A DNA stretch of 39,986 nucleotides, from positions 1 to 39,986 of the forward strand of contig NZ_JAIEQY010000402.1 of NCBI RefSeq assembly GCF_019747315.1, in the 5' to 3' direction. The position numbers and the translations under genes were made by a program. Source of the stretch: Roseococcus sp. (GTDB lineage Bacteria; Pseudomonadota; Alphaproteobacteria; Acetobacterales; Acetobacteraceae). How positions within the stretch are numbered: the stretch's first letter is position 1; every line of letters begins with the position of its first letter. The notes beneath the pieces are model-generated. The model made no database searches. It was not told the DNA's origin and was given only the letters and a program-made list of their open reading frames with translations. Positions 25,826-35,765 of the stretch are shown here, one piece after another.

Positions 25826-27052
25826 CTATTCGGCCGGCGCGACCCCCTTCGGCGCGGCCCAGAGCTCCGGCCGCAGCTCCTCCGGCCGGTTCGGGAACCA
25901 CATCGCGCAGGCCAGCGTGACGGAGGCGACACCCGCCAGCACCACCATGGCGAGTGCCATGTCGCCCGTCGCCTCGTGCAGGAAGCCGATCAGCGGCGAG
26001 GCCAGCGCGGCGCCCAGGAAGCCCACGGTGAAGCGGATGGAATAGAGCTTGGCCCGCAGCGGCGGCGCCACATAGCGCGCCGTCATCGTCTCATTCACCG
26101 TCACCTGGCCGAAGATGGCGGCGGCGACCATGGCCGAGACCGGCAGCACCGCCCAGCCATCGAGGAAGGAGAGCGCCAGGAGCCCCGGCACCTGCACAAA
26201 GGCGAGCGGCATGAAGACCGATTTCAGCGTCTTGCGGTCGATCAGCTGGCCGACCGTGTATTGCGTGACGCCGCCGCAGATGGTGGCGAGGAAGGCAAGC
26301 AGCCCCACCACCGGCAGCAGGTCCGGATTATTGGCCAGGCGCTCCTGCATCAGCTTGGGCAGCAGCAGCGTATAGGCGTTGAAGACCAGGCCCGAGACGG
26401 TGGCGATCATCAGCAGGGAGATCACGGCGCGGCGCACCACATCGGCCGGGATGACCGGGAAGGGGCGTGTCTGCACGCCGGCCTGTTTCGCATCGAAGGG
26501 CGGCTCGCGCAGGTAGAGCAGGCCGACCGCCATGCAGATCAGTCCCGGAACCACGAAGGCATAGCGCCAGCCGAATTGCGCGGCGAGGAAGGCCGTCACG
26601 ACGGGCGCCAGCGCCACGCCCAGATTGCCGAAGACGCCGTTGATGCCCATGGCCCGGCCCACGCGGTCGCCGCCCGCCTCCGCGATGATGGCGGTGCCGA
26701 TCGGGTGATAGATGGCGGAAAACGCGCCCATCATGGCGAGCGCCATGGCCAGCCCCCAGGGGCCCGCGACCAACCCGGCCAGCGCCATGCCGGCCCCCGA
26801 GCCCAGGAAGAAGGCGCCCATCATGGCCTTGCGGCCGAAGCGGTCGGCCAGCCAGCCCATGGGCAGCGCGCCCAGGCCGTAGAGGACGAACATAGCCGTG
26901 CCGAGCGCCAGGATCGGTCCGTATTCCGTCCCGAAGCCCGCCTCATCCTGCTGCACCATGGCCAGCACGGCGGTGGCCAGCACCAGCAGCCCGTAATGCG
27001 TGAAACTATGCGCGGCATTGATGAAGCAGACCTGGCGCGTGGCGGGGGACAT
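25826..27052 (-). CDS. Major facilitator superfamily transporter (408 aa)
   Basis: Twelve hydrophobic segments in two halves of six, with MFS loop motif GWLADRFGRKAMMG (motif A) after the second helix and a related region after the eighth helix (QLIDRKTLK). Conserved VFGNLGVALAPVVTAFLA lies in the fourth to fifth helix. Length is normal. Its start faces the AraC regulator start across 61 bases, so the regulator probably controls it. It meets the monooxygenase gene tail-to-tail without a gap. Substrate unknown. Confidence 0.9.
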   Translation of the reverse strand: MSPATRQVCFINAAHSFTHYGLLVLATAVLAMVQQDEAGFGTEYGPILALGTAMFVLYGLGALPMGWLADRFGRKAMMGAFFLGSGAGMALAGLVAGPWGLAMALAMMGAFSAIYHPIGTAIIAEAGGDRVGRAMGINGVFGNLGVALAPVVTAFLAAQFGWRYAFVVPGLICMAVGLLYLREPPFDAKQAGVQTRPFPVIPADVVRRAVISLLMIATVSGLVFNAYTLLLPKLMQERLANNPDLLPVVGLLAFLATICGGVTQYTVGQLIDRKTLKSVFMPLAFVQVPGLLALSFLDGWAVLPVSAMVAAAIFGQVTVNETMTARYVAPPLRAKLYSIRFTVGFLGAALASPLIGFLHEATGDMALAMVVLAGVASVTLACAMWFPNRPEELRPELWAAPKGVAPAE

Positions 27053-27113
27053 CGGCGTTTCCTTTTCAGGTTGGAAAGCCTAGCCTGTCGGTTCATCAAC
27101 GTCAGGACGATCC

Positions 27114-27887
27114 ATGTCGCTGATCGGCCAAAACCTTCGTACCATCGCCCATGAGCAGGTGGACCGCCCGCTGGCCGGCTTCGCCCGCGACTATGCCGAG
27201 GGCGAGGCGACCGGCTGGCACGGCCATGCCCGCGCGCAATTGCTCTACGCCACCCAGGGCGTGATGCACGTGGCAACACCCGGCGCGCATTTCGTGGTGC
27301 CGCCCGGCCGCGCCCTTTGGGTGCCGGCGGGCCTCAGCCACGAGGTCCGCACTGAGGGGCGCGTGGCCATGCGCGCCCTCTTCTTCCGCGCCGATGCGGC
27401 CGGGGTGGGGGAGGCGGGGCCGGCCGTCCTCGGCGTCACCCCCTTGCTGCGCGAATTGATCCTCGCCGCCTGCGCGGAGCCCCTGGAATGGGACGAGGCC
27501 GGGCGCGGCGGCCACCTGGCCGCGTTGATCGCCGAGGAGGTGGCCCGCGCGCCGCGCCTGCCCTTCGGCGTGCCTGCCCTGCGTGACCCCCGCCTGCGCC
27601 GCCTGGCCGAGGCACTGGCCGCATCCCCCGCCAGCGATCTCAGCCTGGAGGAATGGGCGGCCCAATGCGGCGCCAGCGGTCGCACCCTGGCCCGCCTGTT
27701 TCAGGCCGAGACCGGCATGGGCTTCGCCCGCTGGCGGCAGATCCTGCGCCTCACCGAGGCGGCCGCGCTCCTCGCCCAGGGCGCCACGCCGGCCCGCGCC
27801 GCCGCCGCCGTGGGCTATGCCAGCGCGCCCGCCTTCGGCGCGGCGTTCCGCGCCGCCTATGGCATCACGCCCGGTGAGGCGCGCTGA
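27114..27887 (+). CDS. AraC-family transcriptional regulator with N-terminal cupin domain (257 aa)
   Basis: The first ~100 residues form a cupin-type sensing domain (GWHGHARAQLLYATQGVM, PPGRALWVPAGLSHEV). The C-terminal ~100 residues carry two helix-turn-helix motifs: LSLEEWAAQCGASGRTLARL, then TPARAAAAVGYASAPAFGAAF followed by GITPGEAR. This is the compact cupin-AraC architecture (about 260 residues). It is divergent from the MFS gene, the usual arrangement of regulator and target, and converges on the amidohydrolase with abutting stops. Effector unknown. Confidence 0.93.
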   Translation: MSLIGQNLRTIAHEQVDRPLAGFARDYAEGEATGWHGHARAQLLYATQGVMHVATPGAHFVVPPGRALWVPAGLSHEVRTEGRVAMRALFFRADAAGVGEAGPAVLGVTPLLRELILAACAEPLEWDEAGRGGHLAALIAEEVARAPRLPFGVPALRDPRLRRLAEALAASPASDLSLEEWAAQCGASGRTLARLFQAETGMGFARWRQILRLTEAAALLAQGATPARAAAAVGYASAPAFGAAFRAAYGITPGEAR

Positions 27888-28871
27888 TCAGATGCCGAAG
27901 AAGCCCCGCGCCGTCCCGCTCTCGATGGCGGCGATTTCCTCGGCCGGGATGCCGGCCGCCGCCAGCGTGGCGCGCGGCGTCTCCTCGCCCATGTCGAAGG
28001 GGTAGTCGCTGCCCAGCATGATGCGGCCCGGGCCCACCAGCTCGAACAGCATCCGCAGCAGCCGTGGCTCGAAGACCACCGTGTCGTACCAGAGGCGGTT
28101 CAGATAGGCCGAGGGCGCCTCGGCCGTCAGGCGATGGATTTCCGGGCGGCGCTTCCAGGCATGGTCCAGCCGGCCGATCAGGAAGGGCAGGAAGCCGCCG
28201 CCATGCACGATCTTCACCCGCAGCCCCGGATGCCGGTCCAGCACGCCGCCCAGGATCAGGTGATTGGCGGCGATCACCTCCTCCAGCGGATTGCCGACCG
28301 TATTGCCCATGAAGAAGGCGCCGAGCCGCGCGCCATCGGAAAAGCCCAGCGGATGCAGCACCAGCACCGCGCCCAGCTTCGCCAGCCGGGCATAGAGCGG
28401 GTCCAGCGCGGGGTCGGAGAGCTCCATCGCCCCCGCCCGCGTGTCGATCTGGAAGCCGCGCAGGCCGAGGCTCTCCACCGCATGCGTGGCCTCCGCGACG
28501 GCCAGATCCGGCGCCGTCAGCGGCAGCGTGCCGAGGCCGGTGAACTCGGCCGGGTTCGCCGCCGCGATGGCGGCCACATGCTCGTTCTGCAGGCGGGAGA
28601 GGCGGGCGAGCAGCTCCGGCTCGGCCCAGTAATGCTGCTGGCCGGGGGCCGGCAGCACCACCTGGTGGGTCACGCCCATCGCCATCATGTCGGCCCGGCG
28701 CGTGCCGAGATCGTTGAACCGGGGCATGAGGACTGGCCCCTGCGCACGATCGGTCTCCGCACTCTCCGGCGCCATGAAGCGCTGATAAGGGATCTGGCCG
28801 AGTTCGGGCCGCCCGGCGACCAGGGCGTTCACGCCGGGGCAAAGCGTGTGGGTGTGGGCGTCGATGATCAT
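27888..28871 (-). CDS. Amidohydrolase family 2 protein (ACMSD-like) (327 aa)
   Basis: Metal-dependent TIM-barrel hydrolase or decarboxylase of the amidohydrolase-2/ACMSD group. It starts MIIDAHTHTLCP with the HxH ligands (His6, His8), followed by VLHPLGF and KIVHGGGFLPFLIGRLDHAW with further His, and GSDYPFDMGEE with the Asp ligand. The start at 28871 has AGGA about 8 bases upstream; the open frame continues far upstream, but homology begins here. It is the first gene before dnaN on the opposite strand. Reaction not resolved: hydrolysis or non-oxidative decarboxylation of an aromatic-derived acid are the common options. Confidence 0.88.
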   Translation of the reverse strand: MIIDAHTHTLCPGVNALVAGRPELGQIPYQRFMAPESAETDRAQGPVLMPRFNDLGTRRADMMAMGVTHQVVLPAPGQQHYWAEPELLARLSRLQNEHVAAIAAANPAEFTGLGTLPLTAPDLAVAEATHAVESLGLRGFQIDTRAGAMELSDPALDPLYARLAKLGAVLVLHPLGFSDGARLGAFFMGNTVGNPLEEVIAANHLILGGVLDRHPGLRVKIVHGGGFLPFLIGRLDHAWKRRPEIHRLTAEAPSAYLNRLWYDTVVFEPRLLRMLFELVGPGRIMLGSDYPFDMGEETPRATLAAAGIPAEEIAAIESGTARGFFGI

Positions 28872-28954
28872 GGCGGGGTCCTGCTGCTTGCGCCGCCATT
28901 GCGCCAGCGGCCGGGCCGAAATGACAAGGGGCAGGGGGGAGGCGGTGCGGCGCT

Positions 28955-28982
28955 TTGACCCGGTGGCCCGGAATGCTAAGGG
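28955..28982 (+). promoter_or_regulatory. Weak candidate promoter of dnaN
   Basis: TTGACC (28955-28960) and TAAGGG (28977-28982) are separated by 16 bases. The -35 box is good and the -10 box poor. It lies about 60 bases before the dnaN ATG in a 171-base divergent gap, so a promoter is needed here, but the exact site is uncertain. Confidence 0.3.
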
Positions 28983-29042
28983 AACACGGGCTTGGCTCGG
29001 CGAATCGCGCCGCGGGCCGGGCATAGCGAGGGATCGGGAGAG

Positions 29043-30170
29043 ATGAAGTTCAGCGTCGAGCGCGCCATCCTGCTCAAGGCCCTTGGGCACACGCAATCCG
29101 TGGTCGAGCGCAGGAACACCATTCCCATCCTCGCGAACATCCTGCTCGACGCCAAGGAAGGCACGCTGCGCCTGACCGCGACCGACATGGAAATCGCCAT
29201 CGTCGAGGAAGTGCCCGGCGTGCAGGTGACGCGCCCCGGCCGCACCACGGCGCCGGCGCAGACCCTCTATGAAATCGTCCGCAAGCTGCCAGATGGCGCC
29301 ACGGTCGAGCTCGACCACAAGGGCGGCGACGCCCCGCTCGCGCTGCGCGCCGGCCGCTTCAGCACCAGCCTGCCGGTGCTGCCCGTGGAAGACTTCCCCT
29401 CGATGACCGAGGGCGCGCTGCCGCACCAGTTCAAGCTGGAAGCGGCCAAGCTGCGCGGCATGATCGCCCGCACGCGCTTCGCCATCAGCACCGAGGAAAC
29501 CCGCTACTACCTCAACGGCATCTACCTGCACGTGGCCGAGGATGCCTCCGGCAAGAAGCTGCGCGCCGCCGCGACCGACGGCCACCGCCTGGCCCGCGTC
29601 GAGACCGACGTGCCCGATGGCGCGGCCGCCATGCCGGGCGTCATCATCCCGCGCAAGACGGTGAACGAGCTCAACAAGCTCGCCGAGGAAACGCGCGACG
29701 AGATCGAGTTCCGCCTCTCCGACACCAAGATCAGCTTCCGCGTCGGCACCGTCACCCTCACCAGCAAGCTGATTGACGGCACCTTCCCGGATTACGAGCG
29801 CGTGATCCCGCGCAACAATGACAAGATCATGGAGGTCGGCACCCAGGCCTTCGCCCAGGCCGTGGGCCGCGTCGCCGCCATCTCCTCCGAGCGTTCGCGC
29901 CCGGTGAAGCTCAGCATCTCCAGCGACAACCTGCTGCTGACGGCCTCCTCGGCCGAACAGGGCGAGGCGCGGGAAGAACTGGACGAAGGCCTGGTCACCT
30001 ACGGCTCCTCGCCCATCGAGATCGGCTTCCAGGCGCGCTACCTGAACGACATCACCGAACAGGTGGGCGAGACGCTGCGCTTCAAATTCTCGGATGGCAG
30101 TGCCCCCACCGTGGTGCAGGACGCCGCCGATGACGACGCGCTCTACGTCCTCATGCCGATGCGGGTCTGA
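29043..30170 (+). CDS. dnaN: DNA polymerase III subunit beta (sliding clamp)
   Basis: 375-residue sliding clamp that tethers DNA polymerase III to DNA. It starts MKFSVERAILLKALGHTQSVVERRNTIPILANI, the classic N-terminus, and has SFRVGTVTLTSKLIDGTFPDY in the middle and ALYVLMPMRV at the C-terminus, which matches the conserved xYVLMPMR(L/V) end. The ATG at 29043 follows GGGAGAG. The next genes are recF and gyrB in conserved order, but dnaA, usually just upstream, is replaced by an amidohydrolase on the other strand. Confidence 0.97.
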   Translation: MKFSVERAILLKALGHTQSVVERRNTIPILANILLDAKEGTLRLTATDMEIAIVEEVPGVQVTRPGRTTAPAQTLYEIVRKLPDGATVELDHKGGDAPLALRAGRFSTSLPVLPVEDFPSMTEGALPHQFKLEAAKLRGMIARTRFAISTEETRYYLNGIYLHVAEDASGKKLRAAATDGHRLARVETDVPDGAAAMPGVIIPRKTVNELNKLAEETRDEIEFRLSDTKISFRVGTVTLTSKLIDGTFPDYERVIPRNNDKIMEVGTQAFAQAVGRVAAISSERSRPVKLSISSDNLLLTASSAEQGEAREELDEGLVTYGSSPIEIGFQARYLNDITEQVGETLRFKFSDGSAPTVVQDAADDDALYVLMPMRV

Positions 30171-30195
30171 CGGGGCAGGCCTCGGCCCGGGAAGC

Positions 30196-30214
30196 CGGGG
30201 GGCTTTGCCCCCCG
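30196..30214 (+). terminator. GC-rich hairpin after dnaN
   Basis: CGGGGGGC (30196-30203), loop TTT, GCCCCCCG (30207-30214) form a perfect 8-bp stem 25 bases after the dnaN stop. No T run follows, so it may act as a weak terminator, an mRNA-stabilising hairpin, or a repetitive extragenic palindrome. Confidence 0.5.
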
Positions 30215-30257
30215 AACCCCCCACCAAAGGCCGATAGGCCTCTGGACACCAGCTATG

Positions 30258-30326
30258 GGGATTGGGGAGAGGGGCATGCGACCACCGCCGCGCCAGAGCC
30301 CCCTTCGTGCCCCTCTCCCCAATCCC
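30258..30326. repeat. Perfect 19-bp inverted repeat with 31-base loop
   Basis: The arms at 30258-30276 and 30308-30326 are exact reverse complements (GGGATTGGGGAGAGGGGCA and its complement). The loop is 31 bases. It lies in the 235-base dnaN-recF gap together with three shorter hairpins. The size and palindromic structure suggest a REP/MITE-like element, but no copies elsewhere in this window were seen. Confidence 0.85.
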
Positions 30327-30342
30327 TACAACTCCTGGGTTC

Positions 30343-30362
30343 AAAGGGCCTCTCGGCCCTTT
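30343..30362. repeat. 8-bp palindromic hairpin
   Basis: AAAGGGCC (30343-30350), loop TCTC, GGCCCTTT (30355-30362). It ends in TTT and could terminate dnaN transcripts. It forms part of the dnaN-recF palindrome cluster. Confidence 0.7.
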
Positions 30363-30371
30363 GCGGGGAGC

Positions 30372-30392
30372 GCGAGGGGCAGCGCCCCTCGC
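30372..30392. repeat. 9-bp palindromic hairpin just upstream of recF
   Basis: GCGAGGGGC (30372-30380), loop AGC, GCCCCTCGC (30384-30392), only 13 bases before the recF ATG. It would overlap the expected ribosome-binding region of recF and could limit its translation. Confidence 0.7.
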
Positions 30393-30405
30393 TGCCGGCC
30401 GTGAC

Positions 30406-31539
30406 ATGCTCCGCCTGACCCGCCTCCGCCTGACGCGGTATCGCTCCTACGCAACGGCGGAGTTGCGCTTTGGCGCGCCGATGGTGGTGTTCACCGGCCC
30501 CAATGGTGCGGGCAAGACCAATCTTCTGGAGGCGATCAGCCTGCTCGGCCCCGGGCGTGGCCTGCGCGGCGCGCGGATCAGCGAGGTGGCGGCCGGCGGT
30601 GCCGCGCCCTGGAGCGTCTCCGGCCATTTCGATGATGGGCTGGGCGGGTTCGAGATCGGCACAGGCAGCCTGGAGGAGGGGAGTGCCGAGCGCCGCGCCT
30701 TCCGGCTGGACGGCGCGAAGATCAGGGCCCAGGCGGAATTGGCCGAGCGCGTGGCGGCGGTCTGGATCACGCCGCAGATGGACCGGCTGTTCCAGGAGAG
30801 CGCCGGCGGGCGGCGCCGCTTCCTGGACCGCCTGGCGATGGCGTTGGAGCCGCATCTGGCGCGCGAGGCGACGGCCTATGAATCCGCCATGGCGGGGCGG
30901 AACCGCCTGCTCCAGAAGGGCCGGGCAGAGGCCGCCTGGCTGGCCGGGCTGGAGGATGCGATGGCAAGGCATGGCATTGCCATCGCGGCCTCGCGCAGGG
31001 CACTGGTGGCACGGTTGAACGCCGCCATGGAGGGTAACCGGCCCGGTGCCTTCCCGGCCGCCATCCTGGCCCTGCAATGCCCCGCCGCCGCCCTGCTCGA
31101 GGAGATGCCCGCCCTGGCCGCCGAGGACGCCCTGCGCGCCTCCTGGGCCACCTCCCGCGGGCGGGATGCGGCGGCGGGGGCCACGCTGAGTGGCCCGCAC
31201 CGGGCGGACCTGCTGTTCACCCATGCGGCCAAGGCCATGCCGGCCGGGCTTTGCTCGACGGGCGAGCAGAAGGCCCTGCTGATCTCGACCGTGCTGGCCC
31301 ATGCCGGGCTGATCGCGGCGGCAAGGGGCTTCGCGCCGCTGCTGCTGCTGGATGAGGTGGCCGCCCATCTGGACGAGGCGCGGCGCCGGGCGCTGTTCGA
31401 GGCGCTGGCGGCACTGCCCGCCCAGAGCTTCCTGACCGGCACCGATGCCGAAGTTTTCGCCCCGCTTTCGGGCCATGCCGAGCACTGGCAAATCACCCCT
31501 GGCGAGGCGCATCCGGCACCCCTCGCCCTGGGCGCGTAA
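30406..31539 (+). CDS. recF: DNA replication/repair protein RecF
   Basis: SMC-like ABC ATPase (377 residues) of recombinational repair, loading RecA at gaps with RecO and RecR. Walker A GPNGAGKTNLLEAISLL starts at residue 31. LRLTRYRSY precedes it, the ABC signature region is LSGPHRADLLF, and Walker B is LLLLDEVAAHLDEARR. STGEQKALLIS is the family's conserved stretch. The ATG at 30406 has no good Shine-Dalgarno; a strong hairpin sits where one would be, so expression may be low. gyrB follows after 45 bases. Confidence 0.96.
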   Translation: MLRLTRLRLTRYRSYATAELRFGAPMVVFTGPNGAGKTNLLEAISLLGPGRGLRGARISEVAAGGAAPWSVSGHFDDGLGGFEIGTGSLEEGSAERRAFRLDGAKIRAQAELAERVAAVWITPQMDRLFQESAGGRRRFLDRLAMALEPHLAREATAYESAMAGRNRLLQKGRAEAAWLAGLEDAMARHGIAIAASRRALVARLNAAMEGNRPGAFPAAILALQCPAAALLEEMPALAAEDALRASWATSRGRDAAAGATLSGPHRADLLFTHAAKAMPAGLCSTGEQKALLISTVLAHAGLIAAARGFAPLLLLDEVAAHLDEARRRALFEALAALPAQSFLTGTDAEVFAPLSGHAEHWQITPGEAHPAPLALGA

Positions 31540-34031
<2,492 letters not shown>

Positions 34032-34032
<1 letters not shown>

Positions 34033-35342
34033 TGAGCGCCCCTGATTCCCGAATTGCCGCGCTTCGGCGCGTGATTGCCGATCTCGGCTCCAAGCTTGAG
34101 CTCGACCTTGCGGTCCGGCTTTGGGATGGCGAGGCGGTGCCGCTGGGCTCCCGCTGGAGTGGCGATCTGGCGCTCGCCATCAACGATCCGTCCGCCATCA
34201 CGCGCTTGTTGCGCCGGCCCAGCACGCCGACGCTGTTCGACCTGATGGCCGAGGGGAAGATTGACCTGGAAGGCGGCAGCCTGCTGGCCTTTGCTGATCG
34301 CATTGGCACGCGGCGAACGCGCGGCCTGCTGAAGCAAATCAACAAGTTTGCTGCTGCGCGCGCGCTGCTGCCCTTCCTGTTCGGTCCCGGCAAGCCGAAC
34401 CCGAGCCATTCCTATGCGGGCGCGCAGACCGCGCGCTTCGAGGCGGGGCGGGACGACACGGCACTGATTCAGTTCCACTACGATCTCTCGAACGAGTTCT
34501 ACGCGCTCTTTCTCGACCCCGAGATGGTCTATACCTGCGCCTACTTTCCGAATGGCAATGACAGCCTTGCCGAGGCACAGCAAGCCAAGCTCCACATGAT
34601 CTGCCGCAAGCTGCGGCTGCAGCCGGGCGACCGCATGCTGGATATCGGCTGCGGCTGGGGCGGACTGGTCTGTCACGCGGCGCAGCATTACGGCGCCAAG
34701 GCGCATGGCGTGACGCTGAGCCAGGCGCAGTATGATTTCGCGGTGGCCAAGGTGAAGCGCCTTGGCCTCGAGGATCGTGTCACCATCGACCTGCGCGATT
34801 TCCGCAGCCTCGAGGGCATGGAGTTCGACAAGATCGCCTCCATCGGGATGTATGAGGCGATCGGCCTCGACAACCGCGAGGGCTATTTCCGCCAAATCCG
34901 CAATCTGCTGCGGCCGCGGGGCATTTACCTGCACCACGCCATCGCCCGCCCGATGAAGAAGAACGAACGGGAGTTCCGCAAGAAGCGTCCGGAATTCGCG
35001 GCACTGGTGAACTACATCTTCCCGGGCGGCGAGCTGGACCATATCGGCGGCAGCACGGATTCGATGGAGCGCAACGGCTTCGAGATCCACGACACCGAGA
35101 ACTGGCGCGAGCATTACGGCCGCACCTGCCGCCTCTGGACCGATCGGCTCTATGCCAACCGCGCCCTGGCCGAGGCCGAGGTGGGAGCTGCGAAGACGCG
35201 CATCTGGCTGCTCTATCTGGCCGGCTGCGCCATTGCCTTCGAGCGCGGGACGGTCTGCATCTTCCAGACCGTGGGCACCAAGCGCACGCGCGGGCCCTCC
35301 GGCCTGCCGCTGACGCGCGCGGACCTCTATCCCGCGGCCTGA
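34032..35342 (+). CDS. Cyclopropane-fatty-acyl-phospholipid synthase family protein (436 aa)
   Basis: SAM-dependent enzyme that adds a methylene bridge to unsaturated acyl chains of membrane phospholipids, or a related methyltransferase. The SAM-binding loop LDIGCGWGGLVCHAA starts at residue 203, followed by GVTLSQAQYDFA. Upstream QFHYDLSNEFYALFLDPEMVYTCAYF is the strongly conserved CFA region, and YIFPGGELDHI is the late motif. It overlaps gyrB by one base, an unusual partner, so it may be expressed by read-through from gyrB. Which exact product (cyclopropane ring or methylated chain) is not decidable. Confidence 0.92.
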
Positions 35343-35403
35343 GGCCGGCGCTTCACCTTGTCTTAAGCCGGGCGCGTTAAGCGTAGGGACCCCTAAAAAA
35401 AGG

Positions 35404-35757
35404 ATGGTCACCTTGAAGACGTTGAAGTTGGCCGTGGCCCTGGTCACGAGCTTGTCCATCGCGCCGCTTGCTTCGACACAGGCCGAGCGCAGCCCGGTTT
35501 TCGGGAGCGCAACCGTCGAGGCGCTGTCCCTGGAAGCGTCGCGCGACATCATGGCCCGCGGCTTCTGGGCAGATTACCATGGCAATTTGGCGATATCCTT
35601 CGCGTATACCGCGTATATCTACGCCTTCTATGCCAGATATTACGCTGGTTCAAATACTGCGAATGAGAGGGCGTGGTATGAAGTGGCCATGAGCCAAGCC
35701 TACTGGGCTTATATCAACGCGTGGTACGCCATGATCTATTCGGCGGCTGGCGTGTAA
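35404..35757 (+). CDS. Small exported Tyr/Trp-rich repeat protein, unknown (117 aa)
   Basis: Not recognised. An N-terminal signal peptide (KTLKLAVALVTSLSIAPLAS, then TQA) is followed by a mature part of about 90 residues. It holds two imperfect copies of an aromatic unit, A-Y-x-A-Y-I-x-A-(F/W)-Y-A-x-x-Y, at residues 67-79 and 99-112 (32 apart). The mature part contains 12 Tyr and 4 Trp. Its base composition is visibly lower in GC than its neighbours, with codons such as TCA, AAT, ACT and AGG. A TTG at 35413 has AAAGGA at better spacing than the ATG at 35404 and would directly begin the signal peptide. The next gene starts 8 bases after its stop. Candidate secreted substrate of the downstream barrel and peptidase (inference). 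Confidence 0.75.
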   Translation: MVTLKTLKLAVALVTSLSIAPLASTQAERSPVFGSATVEALSLEASRDIMARGFWADYHGNLAISFAYTAYIYAFYARYYAGSNTANERAWYEVAMSQAYWAYINAWYAMIYSAAGV

Positions 35758-35765
35758 CTCCTGTC

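Noticed and set aside
35363-35380. TTAA-N10-TTAA upstream of the aromatic-repeat gene, resembling a CtrA site
   Set aside because: CtrA sites have a 7-base spacer; here it is 10, and no other half-site is near.
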